Source: Apostichopus japonicus
Lineage: Eukaryota > Echinodermata > Holothuroidea > Aspidochirotida > Stichopodidae
NCBI RefSeq assembly: GCF_037975245.1
Contig: NC_092568.1
Coordinates: forward strand, 1-64,000
Reading direction: 5' to 3'
Length of the DNA stretch: 64,000 nucleotides
Made by a program: the position numbers and the translations under genes
The notes under the pieces: model-generated
Database searches by the model: none
Told to the model about the DNA's origin: nothing
Seen by the model: only the letters and a program-made list of their open reading frames with translations
Shown: one piece after another, positions 17,761 through 38,400 of the stretch
How the letters are laid out: every line of letters begins with the position of its first letter
Numbering within the stretch: the first letter of the stretch is position 1

Positions 17761-19040
17761 AATGTCTTTAAAAATGTCTCAGAGTGCATCGTTGCATCTA
17801 CTTGGGGGGGGGGACCCAAGCACTCCCTGCACACGGGAGTCGTCTTCAATGACCCCGGGCCTTCCCTTTTTCGTAAAATCTGCAAATTTATTGTGAGCCT
17901 GTAATTGCTAGTTGACGTGTTTGAGTATCCATTCTGACGAGCTGCTTATTTACATTTATTTACATTATATTATGCTAAACGGGTATTAACCACTTCTTCG
18001 ATTCCCACACGACTACCCCCCCCCCCCCCCACCCAAACACACACGCACATCCTTGCTGATGAACTGCTATGATCGAGGCGTTAGAAGCAATGGAACCTTG
18101 CATCTTGTACATCATGGGTTCACAACCTGCAGTCGACTCCAGAACGGTTGGTTTTACATACAGGAGCAATTCCAAATGTATGCATTCAACAGAGTGATAG
18201 GGTGTAATACTTCCATGATTGGGCAGTTTAGTTCGGTTTATTCTAAAACTCATCAAGAATGAGACAACGAATCTACGAGTGAATAACTTTATTTGCCAAA
18301 TGAAGAAGATGAAGACGAAGAAGAAAAACGTTCTCAGAATAACAAGCATTTTATTTAAATAAAATTCTCAAATATAAAGCACGTTTTTTTTATACAAACG
18401 GTGGTTTTGATTTTATCTCTTTGAAACAAAATGTAACATAAATTATAAGTTAAGACACTGATTAATTTTACTTTTCAAGCATCAGGTATTGACATTTAAA
18501 CGTAGCAACAGAAAATATTTCATGAATTTAACATTTTCCAATGTGAAGACACAGTCTACTCTTCCATTAAAGCAGCTTTCTGAGGTTGATTTTTGCTTTT
18601 TTAAATTACTCAATGCAAGTCGATACAAAAATCTCATAACAATATATTTATTCTGCTTTAATAGTCAACTTACATTTACAATAATTAAAGGATGAATATA
18701 AGGACAATTTAAGTCTTGATGTGTCATAGTCCAAGAAAGAAAAAAAGGCAATAGCTCTTAAGGTTTCCAAGACATTTGGCTTTAATATATGCTAAACCTT
18801 TGGAATGCTCCTTTAAGGCTCCTGGGTGCGGTGGGCCTTAATGTATATTATAATCCATTGTTTTATAAATTCTAAACCAGTCGACCAATCATCTAGCTTC
18901 TTCAGCTCTCTTCTCCTTTTGTATCAATGCTTGTTCCATCCTTGCTGTAAGTGGAAATAGATTGAACTGAACTGTATGTAATACATGTTCCTTTCACGTT
19001 ATACAGAGAACAGAACATTTGTTCTGAACACACGTCTTCT
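17761..19040. other. Intergenic, poly-C/G tracts only
   Basis: A G-run at 17804-17812 and a long C tract at 18016-18031 are present. Around 18300-18330 a GAAGAAGATGAAGACGAAG stretch is simple sequence. From about 18.4 kb rightwards CpG becomes noticeably rarer. No exon is recognised. Confidence 0.45.
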
Positions 19041-19050
19041 ACATTGTAAA

Positions 19051-19205
19051 CTCGGCCTTTTGGCTAAGATCATGTGTAGTATCTGTTCTGTTTCGAGGGG
19101 AATGGTGATACACACCTGAGGATGATCACACAGTCACAGTCCCGATGCAATGGGACGGGGTTCCGTAGTTTGGTTTTCGTGCCCAGGTTTTCCTGGGTGA
19201 CTTTT
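19051..19205 (+). mobile_element. U2 snRNA-headed repeat (SINE-like) or diverged U2 pseudogene
   Basis: Bases 19051-19089 match positions about 8-46 of U2 spliceosomal RNA with a single visible mismatch (CTCGGCCTTTTGGCTAAGAT, then GTGTAGTATCTGTTCT). This covers the highly conserved U2 5' domain including the branch-point-recognition segment GTAGTA. After that the sequence no longer follows U2: no Sm site (ATTTTTG) and no normal stem-loop IV are evident. The body instead has a TCCC/GGGA hairpin at 19140-19154 and a perfect CCCAGG-TTTT-CCTGGG hairpin at 19182-19197. A U2 head on an unrelated body is the layout of snRNA-headed SINEs. I could not find a clean target duplication. It is unlikely to be a functional U2 gene. 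Confidence 0.7.
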
Positions 19206-22175
19206 GTTAAAAAAGTATCTACAAAAGTATCTACTAAACTCAATAAGCTGCTATAACAAATGAAATCTTTTACAAATATGTATTAATATTAATACAAAAA
19301 TGAATGCCTGTAACATAGTCAAACATTATACAAGCGATTCTTTGCAAACAAACATAAACTGACACAACTTGTCTTTGTTGCTTGTACTATATTCTTCTTT
19401 ACTAGATTATAGAATAATTTGAGCATAATTAGGAATATGACTCATAATGAACACTTTTTGCCATGGGAGAGCTTGTTAGTAAAGTATGGTAAAGACAAAA
19501 AGAAAAAAAATCAATCTAAAACAACATTATTGCAGCTTACATTAAACTAACATAATAACTCTCTCTGAAATGCTTTGCAATGCTGAAGGTATGAAGAATC
19601 ATATGATAAGAAAAGATAATATGATATCTTCCATCATTCAATGCCCTTTGTAACTATTAACCATGATATTTTCAGTATTATGTAACGTTAGTTTGTTACA
19701 TATCTACCTTTATCATGTCACATTACATTACTTTACCTGACATGTTCAGAAATGACATGAGACCGATCCAAAATTTTAGGCGAGAATTTTTCAATTATTC
19801 AAAAAATTTAAAATTTGATGTTATTAAATGCAACATTTACATTGTGTGTTAGTGCCAGCTTAGACTCGTCTGGTGAATTTTAATGTAAAATGAACAATAT
19901 TATATTAATTTAAGCGAAAATCGAAAATATTAAATTATTAAATGGATGGATTCCTTACTTGGCAAAATGGTTATGATAACAAGAGAAGATTTACTATTTA
20001 CTACTGGAAAATACTCCAGAACAGAAGAGAACAAAATGTGTCTGGTCTCAAAAAAGTACACAGGGGCATCAAGATTCCAACCACACATGAGGTATTAAGT
20101 GCTACCATTAAAAAAAAAAATTAAAACAAAAGTATTTCTATATTTCTGTTGAGTTGCAAAAAAAAAAAAATTAAAACGAAAGTATTTCTATATTTCTGTT
20201 GAGTTGCATGGTTCGCTTAGATCTGAAGACAAGAAAAATCTAGAAATGTGTTTTCGTTTGCAAATAATCACGACATTTCTTGACAATGTGAAGTCCGATT
20301 TAGGTGTATGACAGGTCATTCATGGAAAAGGAAGCCTGAAAAATTGAAGCATCGCTTGCTGGTACTAAAATTATGCGAAGGATGACCTGCCCAGTTTATA
20401 TGATCATAAGGCTGATCAACAAAGACTGTCAAAATATTATTGACACCATGTATTACAGTTTGTAAAGTTTAGAGAACTTTGTGAGACAATATGAAGCAAT
20501 TTTATGTTTTCATGCCTTCGAGTTCAAAAGAAAATGCCCCTTTGTTAACTTTCCTAGAGTACAATGTACTGTATGTAAACAAATATACATATCGTTGGTG
20601 GCTCTAGGAAGGGCCGACCACCCCGTCACCATCACCACCTCCCCTTCCCCTCACCCACTGGAAATTAGGAACAAACTTAAGTTTGATCATAACAAGTACT
20701 TAGTGGACAGATTTTTAGCACTCTTCACACACATTGTGTATTTCTCACTTTCCTGAGGGATTTCTAAATTATCTATAAATATTACATAATCTTGGTCCTG
20801 AGGATTAACGACCCAACATAAAATAATTTTACAACATTAATATGCGAGTTTAGTAGGATTCTACTGATTACAGTTGTTCTACTTGTTTTAAAAATAATAA
20901 TTGAAACTGAATATAATTATGTAATGCAACTACTGCTATATTAATAGTTTTTACTGTTTTAATAATAATGATGAAAATTTCATGCTTATTCTCAAGGAAC
21001 CACCATACCCTACCCTTCCCTCCCCCCCCCCCCACAACTCCCACCAAATAAAATAAAATGCCATCTTGACTTTGTCTCTGAGAGAGTAGCAAAACAAAGA
21101 TTATTTTTGTAGAGTTCTTTCACTTCTTTCATGTTTTTTCATTCTGGGAGTAAATTCTACTTGTTAAGCCCTCAATGGATTTTACGTTTTTTTTTCAATA
21201 CTTCCTTTCATTTTGACATATATAATTTGTACTTTTTCATAATTACTCTTTTTACTCTACAGATGATAAAACAATTAAATTATTGAAAGATTGAAATGAA
21301 TTTATTAAAATCTGAAGTTGAAGCTCTGTCAAATTTTGAAGTTTGAAATTTGAACAAGGATTCATGCAGTCTTGAAACCTTTGATTTAGTAGACTTTTTG
21401 AGGTTTTTGTGAATTCTTCATGGATCCATCTCACTAAAACACATCCCTGCATAAATTAATACTACAAGTCCTTTGTAGCCAAGAGGTACAGTAGGATATT
21501 TCATAGTGTCTCGCATTGAATTAATAAAGCCAACACAGTTCTACCCAGAAATTGCTCATAAAACAAAATGTCTAGAAACAGTCTATGAATGAAAAACACA
21601 GACATGTTTCAGTAAGCGGTTATATACCATATTATGGCTTAGCACCATAAGAGATTAATAAACACATTATTAATAGTATAATATTTGGTTACTACGAAAA
21701 TGTTATCATTTGTATTCCCCCTTTTATCTAAATTCTTTAATCTCAATCCAAATTCCTTCATTTTGTTATATTCTCTGAATGCAAATGATCAATAATGTGC
21801 ATGAAATGTGTGCTCAAAGACAAGAAAAGTGAAGAATCATTTCTTTTGTACCAGATTTCAAAATTTGATGTCAATAACATAATGACTGTATATAATAAGT
21901 TAATGGTACATTGATGCCTTCATTTTCCCAATTTATGAATCATCTTTCTATTCATTGTATAGTTTCCTGAGGATTTATTGGTCTTTACTAATAATATATC
22001 TGTCTAAATTTGGGACAGGAGAGTGACATATCTCCAATTTCAGTTTCAACAGATTTAATCAAGTTAACATTCAAACTTTCATAATCTAACGTAACATATA
22101 AAACTAGAGCCAATGAATTTCTTGAAGCAAACACTTTTTTGCTAACATATCTCACTGATTAACTGCACATAAAAG
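19206..22175. other. CpG-poor intergenic DNA, no gene seen
   Basis: AT-rich and CpG-poor, without convincing exons. A direct duplication of AAAAAAATTAAAAC-AAAGTATTTC-type sequence lies at about 20110-20150 and 20160-20208. A C-run occurs at 21020-21033. A repeat copy at 20590-20745 is listed separately. It could be distal 3' UTR or an unrecognised non-coding transcript, but nothing in the sequence proves it. Confidence 0.4.
20590..20745 (+). repeat. Dispersed repeat, copy 1 (ATAACAAGTACTTAGTGGAC)
   Basis: The words ATCATAACAAGTACTTAGTGGACA, TTTT and CACTC-ACACATTGTGTAT are found again in the same order and orientation at about 32795-32855. Both copies carry C-rich DNA nearby. The class is unknown; a non-autonomous DNA transposon remnant is possible. 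Confidence 0.5.
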
Positions 22176-22369
22176 CTATGTTTTTTAAACCCTAGGTTCA
22201 CACCCCCCCCCCTCAGGTTGTGAGGCAACACACCAGGGGATGTGAAGCATAAAGACAGTGACAATCAGTTTTCTGTAAGAGTAAGCTTATCCAAAGCTGG
22301 TGAAAGGTTTGCATTCTGTATTTTCAATTGCTCAGGGATCTACATAGTGGAAAAGGTTCAGAAACACTG
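22176..22369. mobile_element. Degenerate hAT-like MITE
   Basis: The right end AAGGTTCAGAAACACTG and the left end CTATGTTTTTTAAACC are imperfect inverted repeats (about 12 of 15 bases). CAGTGTTTCTGAACC-type ends are common among hAT MITEs. The flanks CATAAAAG and CATTAGGG only partly agree, so the duplication has decayed or the ends are slightly misplaced. A C-run lies at 22203-22212. Confidence 0.5.
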
Positions 22370-23670
22370 CATTAGGGGCATTTAACAATATCTTTGCATA
22401 GATATCTGTTGCAACCCGTTACAGTTGCAATGCACTGCAACAAAATTCAATCCAATCGGGTCCATTGCCCCAAAGAAAGTCTTCCCAAGCTGTAACACAG
22501 CATTAACATCAAATAAATTGTGCTTTGGAGATTACAATCCTAATCTAATACACCACATTAACCTTTCCAAAAGAGTTTGTAGATTCAAATTGTAGATTTA
22601 TGCTCTCGTATAGCAGAACAAAACATTGCCGAATGAAAAGATCTTAACCCCGCTTCTGTTATTATCCTTGATTCTGCATCTTTCTGCAGAACACAGCTCT
22701 ATACTGCTAGAAGTTCATAACGGTCACAAGGTAATTTTGCAAATCTTTATCTTTGTCTCTCCCAATATTTCCAGTAATACTTCACTGTGAATGGTTTCAG
22801 TTAAAGAAGGATATCAAATCAAATCCCAAGCCTGATGCAATTTGTTTCTTCTTTTTTTCAGCACTAAAAGTTATTCATAAATAGGATTAATAACCTGTAG
22901 CCTAACTAGTTCCTTTAAAAATATTTTAAAAAACAAAAATACTACAATATTGACTATCGGAACATGATATTAATATCAGCATAAACGGATGACAGGTTGG
23001 TTTTGACTAAATTCCCAGCGATAAAGAAATTAAGATTAAATGCTCTCTAAGCTAGTATCACCAGAATAATACATTCTTCAGAAAAAATGACTTTAGGTTA
23101 CCTCACAACAAACAAATGTATTACCAAAGATTCTCAATTGATGGTATTGTACTTTGCGGTTAGTAAGTTTTAGATTTAGTTAGTTACCTCAATGACAGAA
23201 TATTACACGAGACTCTCAGACTGTCGTCCCTAGGTGTAAGTTTACGGTTGACAATTTAACCCACACTTTAGTGTTAATTAGTTTAACTCTATTAAGTTAC
23301 CTTGACAGACTATTACACAATATTCTCAGGACTGCCAAGACTGTAGGCTTTCTACTAATTATTAGTTTACTAGATTACCTCAACAGACTTATAGGTAAGT
23401 TCCTCAGATTTCAGAATCTTTGAATAAGTATATTAAGCTAGTATATGAAGTTACCTCAAAAGACTACCAGTTAAGTTTCTTAGAATGCTGTATCTTCTGT
23501 ACAGGTTCAGCCTGGATACTTTGTTATTACCAATGTAACACATTCCATAAATATGAACATGAAAGAATATCAAGTTACCTAGAAATGACTACTATAGGTA
23601 ACTATTTCAGTTTGCTATGCATCCTCTGTATAAGCATAATTGTTTCACCTCTCTTAACACATTGAGTTAC
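22370..23670. other. CpG-poor DNA leading into a tandem array
   Basis: No gene is recognised. From about 23100 words such as GTTACCTCAA-GACT appear at irregular spacing (23199, 23300, 23375, 23450, 23575) and seem to be an older, decayed part of the tandem array that follows. Confidence 0.45.
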
Positions 23671-23679
23671 CTCAGATAA

Positions 23680-24490
23680 GGTAACTTTTTCACACTGCTG
23701 TGAATACTGTATGAGTACATTAAATTACCTCTTTTACTATATGATGTTACCTCAAATAACTGTTAGGTAATTGTTTCTCATACTGCTGTATGAATATATT
23801 AAAGTTACTGCTATTAGTATTTTAAGTTTCTTCAGATAGTATTAGGTAACTTTTTCACACTGCTGTGAATCCTGTATAAGTATATTAAATTACCTCTATT
23901 ACTATATGATGTTACCTCAAATAACTGTTAGGTAATTGTTTCTCGTACTGCTGTATCAATATATTAAAGTTACCTCTATTAGTATATTAAGTTACCTCAA
24001 GAGCCTATTAGTTAACTTTCTCAGACTGCTGTATCCTTTGTATAAGTTCAGAATGGATGTTCTCAGCTATTCCCAGCGATGTAAGATATTCTTTCTTATA
24101 ACTATATGTGACCTCAAATGACTATTAGGTAAGTTTGTCGTACTGCTGTATCAATATATTAAAGTTACCTCTATTAGTACATGATGTTACCTCAAGAGCC
24201 TATTAGGTAAGTTTCTCAGACTGCTGTATCCTTTGTTATAAGTTCAGACTGGATGCTCTCAGCTATTCCCAGCGATGTAAGATATTCTTTCTTATTACTA
24301 TATGTTACCTCAAATGACTATTAGGTAAGTTTGTCGTACTGCTGTATCAATATATTAAAGTTACCTCTATTATTAAATTAAGTTACCTCAATAGCCTATT
24401 AGGTAAGTTTCTCAGATTGCTGTATCCTTTGTATAAGTTCAGACTGGATGCTCTCAGCTATTCCCAGCGATGTAAGATATTCTTTCGGAT
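23680..24490 (+). repeat. Complex tandem array, about 165- and 196-bp periods
   Basis: GTAACTTTTTCACACTGCTG occurs at 23681 and 23846 (165 bp apart). AGTTCAGACTGGATGCTCTC-type sequence recurs at 24045, 24241 and 24436 (196 and 195 bp apart). Each unit contains GTTACCTCAA followed 15-20 bases later by TTAGGTAA, which are inverted complements, so every unit can form a short hairpin. Short frames inside it (such as 24417-24608) are the repeat and not a gene. Confidence 0.85.
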
Positions 24491-26303
24491 CTGCATTTCC
24501 TTTGATTATTGCTGCAATACTCTGGAAAACAACCCAGAAAAGTACCGGGAAATTACATTTTGCTTTACAGGATACTTTTATAGAATAGATATTTCATCCT
24601 GTTTCTGATTTAAAGGAGAATAGGTTGTTGTAAGAAACAAAAAATGTTGGATTTATTTGGTCCAATAAGTTGCTACTGATGCTATTAGATTTAAAGACAG
24701 ACCTTTTCTGATGAAATATTTCCGATATCGCAGGGACTAAGGCATAATTTGCATTAGATGACAAGAAAACCGTTATTTAAAACATGTCATTAGAGACTCT
24801 CTTTGCTAATAAATATTCATTTTCTACTGTGATGACGATTCGTCTATGCAGGAGTTCTGGTAGAATAAAACAAAATGATCTCCCCATTGCTACCGTGTCT
24901 ATTGCAGTAGTACCGCTACTAGCGTTGCAACTGTAGGCAATACCTCGAACTGTAACTAACCGCTGATATTGCAAGGGTAAGCGAGAAGAACATAATCTTG
25001 AAAAGAAGTTTACACTTCTGAGCCGTCAACATCGACCGTAAGTAATGATATTGCAGCACTTTTTGTTGATCAAATCACATCGTGAAGTTACGTGTACAAA
25101 GTAGTAACTATAGCCTGTGTTCGGTTGTCAGGCCAGTTGTTGTAGTAACACTGGCACTGCGACTACCATGTATTACTTTTATTAGCCTATGGGCTTATTA
25201 GCCTAAGTCACTACTATGAGAACCATTACCAAAGGTTCTGCCACAGGACGATGACCTTTGACCCCCTCAACAGTCCACATTTGACAGAAGGAGTGCGGTG
25301 GCACATTTCCGTAATACTAAGAGTGGGTCCCAGTCTTAACAAAAATTCAAATATAAGCCGTTTTTCTGCCGATACATGCTGAGACATTTATTATTGGAAA
25401 TCATTGCATGATGCATATTTGTAGCTGATTTGGAGTGATACATGGTGTGATGCCAGTACAACAGTATGAGTACAAACAGAGTTCCCTTGGTATTAGGATG
25501 AGTATAATGCTTCAAGAGTGGGTACAAGCACTCTGTATACTAGATTCCCAAAAAATACCCATCTGAGCAAGAATGAGTACATACAACTACGCCTCAGTTT
25601 GAGTGCAAGTACAAGAGCAGACTCATAACAAGTCTGGTGTCAAGTACTCAGATCATATCACATGCTGCTCAACCAGAGAAACTTTCCAAAAACATGGCAC
25701 ACCCACTTATGTTTGCTATCGTGATACCACATGCTCACTGTTAAACAGAATTTCCTACTTTCAGATCAGATAAGCTAATCTATTTTGGCAGACTTAATAC
25801 AATCAGTTATCAATTTGGTTTATATTTTGTCTTAAATTGTACATATGATCCATAAAGAGTTAGACTGTTTGTATCTTACATTCAATGCTAGAAATTCACT
25901 AAATTATTGCAAACAATTCATAAAAGAGAACATATTGATATCATAATTAATTCTTAATTTTAATCCAAAAGTTGTAATAAACCTCACTCGCGAGGTAACT
26001 TGTAAATATAGTAGTGCCCACCAGTTTGTGGCTGCACCCTTATGGGAATTCCCCCAGGGGACACGTAGTTGTGGTGCGCTGTAGTGCCCCAGGAGAGATT
26101 GATTGAATTGTACACACTTTGATGTGTTGGTGTGTGTGACAAGATATCAATGACTAGGGGTTAGTGTTGTAAAGTCATGTGAGGGTCGCCTTGGCCTTCA
26201 ACTGTATTCTGAAAGTTTGGTTCCTCATTTATAAACATTTTTTTTACTGGCAGCAATCTGCTTCGGACAATCAGTTTCCTGTTTCGGTCACGGGTGAGTT
26301 ACA
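24491..26303. other. 3' flank of EGLN; local CpG-richer patch
   Basis: This is presumably 3' UTR and downstream DNA of the minus-strand hydroxylase gene. Minus-strand AATAAA candidates lie near 25386 and 25168, over 900 bases beyond the stop, so the true poly(A) site is unknown. Between about 24780 and 25150 CpG is more frequent than in the surroundings. A relic of the 20-bp minisatellite lies at 25456-25620. Confidence 0.35.
25441..25625 (+). repeat. Relic of the 20-bp minisatellite
   Basis: AGTACAACAGTATGAGTACA at about 25455-25474 is essentially one unit of the array at 10052. Decayed units follow (GAGTATAATGC, GAGTGGGTACAAG, GAATGAGTACATACAAC, GAGTGCAAGTACAAGAGC). It lies about 15 kb from the main array in the same orientation. 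Confidence 0.55.
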
Positions 26304-35464
<9,161 letters not shown>

Positions 35465-38400
35465 GTTTGCCTAGAGTTTCAATGATATCCAATACAAGTT
35501 ATCAATTTCACTGTAGTCCGTAAGTAACCAAAACATACCCTCAATAAGCACAGTGCAAATGTTCACTAGGCTAGGATTAGCCTACCAACCTTGTCTCTCA
35601 TGATGATTCTAAAGTTAGAATTCTGAAAAGTTCAAGCAATGTATTGAGAAAGTATTTTGAAATTATTTTGCAATTAACTTGAATTTGTACTAGCTTAATC
35701 ATTAAACCCTAACAAGTTAATATCTGCAAGCATAAGAAACTAGTATAGTAAACCTAGCCTATGTTACTGTGCATGTCTCTAGGCCAAATCGTACCGTGAC
35801 GGGGTTACTTTAGAATACACAACGATTTGACAGATTCCTAAACAGTTGGGTACATGGCTAACGTTAGGCTGTATTTACATCGTTGTCGTCTAGGACTAGC
35901 CTATGTTATTAACGTTAGTAACAGTTACGCTACTTTCGATCATACAGTTCGCTCCAAATCGTTTTGAAATTATTGCCGTCTCGATTGAAATGACCACATA
36001 CATAAAAGTCTTAAAAATTCGGCCGTGAACGGAATTCTTTACAGAATCAGCGTACAGTTTGAAAGGTAAGCTCGCTGACGAATATGTTATGGCGCCTGCT
36101 AAAGTATCTCTGGCTCCATTGTGCAATTTACGAAACAACATACTATATATATGTAGTGATTGTGTGTACGGCATGTATGTAAGGTTTTTCACGCAGTTGG
36201 CAAATCAACATTACGAGCCGTCTGCTATGACACGATGGGTGGTCTGTGCATACTTAAACAATTTTACAGATCAAAGGTTATAGACTTGGCTCTCAATCAA
36301 ATCATACAAATGTATGTATGTATGTATTCCATGATTTCCATGTTTCCAAATGATTCCAAATGATTTCCATGTTCTTGAATTATTGATAGGCAATGATTAT
36401 CTTGCCTGTCAATGGAAACTATCAAAGGTAAAATGCATGGACAAATTATTTATTTCACAGTTATGTATGCGACCCAAAAGTCGCTACTTTTCCAGGCGTC
36501 AGAAAATTTGACTAAGTAATCCACGATGGAAGATCCATGATCCTGGTAAAAGTTTGCCGACAACTGATCTAGAGTTCTAGACCATGTGAGTTTTTTAATG
36601 CTATATGTCAACCAATGCAAGTAAATAAAAGAGATGATTCCTTGGGCTTCCGACATCAAAGGAACGGGAAATGAAGCGAAAGGGGGGATGCCCAGTTGCC
36701 CACCAAAATTCTCAGAGCGATAACTTTTATGATATATACACAGTGGTGTTGGGATATCGTTAAACGAAAATAAGTAATCACATCAGCAGGATCATCACGA
36801 AATTGTACGTATATCACCGTAATACAAACATATTTAAAAATAGGAATTCATTGGGCTTCCAACATCATGGGGAGCCATGGGGGGGGGGGCATGCAATGAC
36901 TACGAATATCCCCTCCCTTAAGGGCAAAGGCATGGTTTAGTGGTTGTCCGCCTCACAATCCTTAGGTTCCAAAAAAATCGCTGCAGTGCAGTGGTGATGT
37001 GCGGAGTCTTCCGTGGATTTGGTATTTCTGGTTTGTGAACTTGATTGACAAAGAAAGAATATATATATTTCATGGTAGGTCATAAAAACTGTAAAACAAT
37101 CTGTGTTGATCGTAAACTTACGTCAAATTCACAAATGCTGCCATCTACATTGGGTTCCCCCCCCCCCGCTTCAGGGTGAGTTCATTTATTTACGTCATTC
37201 AGAGCCGTGTACAGATATCCAGAGCCGTATATACGGCTCTGCAGATATCTTAATCATATACCGCCCTCTTATTTCAAACGTAACTACGTACATGCTAACT
37301 TATTCCAGTACTTTGAAAGTATGTCCCTAAAGAACATATATTTTTTATATTACAAGATTTTAACAAGACACCATTTGTACCATAAAAGCTAAGACGACTC
37401 TCCACCACTGCAGGAAAGTTAAGATAAATTGGATAATATATTAATATAACATAATTTTTTTAGTTTTTATAATTTCGGACATAATCCATGCTGTGCTTTG
37501 ATTGAGGTATATGTCTGAATACCACATTACTTGGTCAGAGTGACAAACATAACGCAAAATCCAGTGTTATCAGTAGCAGCAGAAGAGCAAACATATGTTA
37601 AACGATAGTATCACATATTGAATGCATGTTTAAATCATGTAAACTTAGATCATTAAAACAGCTGTAATTCAGGCTTGTGTACAGACGATTCAAATTCCGA
37701 TCCTCGCAATTTAATACTCGAGAGGAGAAAGGACAGAAGAGAGAGGAGAGGGGGAGAGGGGAGTAGGCTCCGTTCTTTGGAAGAGTTACTGGTTATTCGG
37801 ATTATTCAATAATATGGGAAAAGAACGGCCCTATCAAATAGTCAAATAACATTAAAGACTGTTTACAGTCGATATATTTGCTTGTTCATTACGTATATCT
37901 TTCGATTTTACCAGCAGTTTTATTTATGTCGCCAAAAATCAAACTGCGACTTTCCATTGTTCGCTAAATCAGTCTAAATGGGAAAAGGCTCCGCTGAAGT
38001 CATTTTGCATGACCGACTTAGTGCGTTACATCTTGATTAGCTTGAGAAATAGGAATACATAAAGGGCATCATTATTCTGTCATTAAACTACAATCAGAAA
38101 TAACATACTTATCATATCCATATATGCCATCGTCTATGTACGTGGTTAGATTTTTATCTAAATTTCTACTATAAGGAAATAAATGTTAACAAACAAAGCA
38201 CATCGGCATTATCTTACATGTGTCCTTATCAAAATATTCTATTGTATGCGGTATTTTACTGATATTTACATATAGCTAACTTTAGTTTCTTTGAATAAAC
38301 ATGTAAGAAAATAATTAATAATAAATTGTTTATTTAATCGTACTGCGGTATAATGACGCCAAGCAGACTACATGGTTGGATAGATCGGAATCATCCATAC

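Noticed and set aside
17404..17904. Overlapping frames on both strands with Gly- or Pro-rich stretches.
   Set aside because: They are caused by the C14 tract and its repeat; no domain or splice signals.
35465..36200. Hypoxia-response element in the EGLN promoter.
   Set aside because: No RCGTG core lies within about 700 bases of the Met; the single GCGTG near 36190 is expected by chance.
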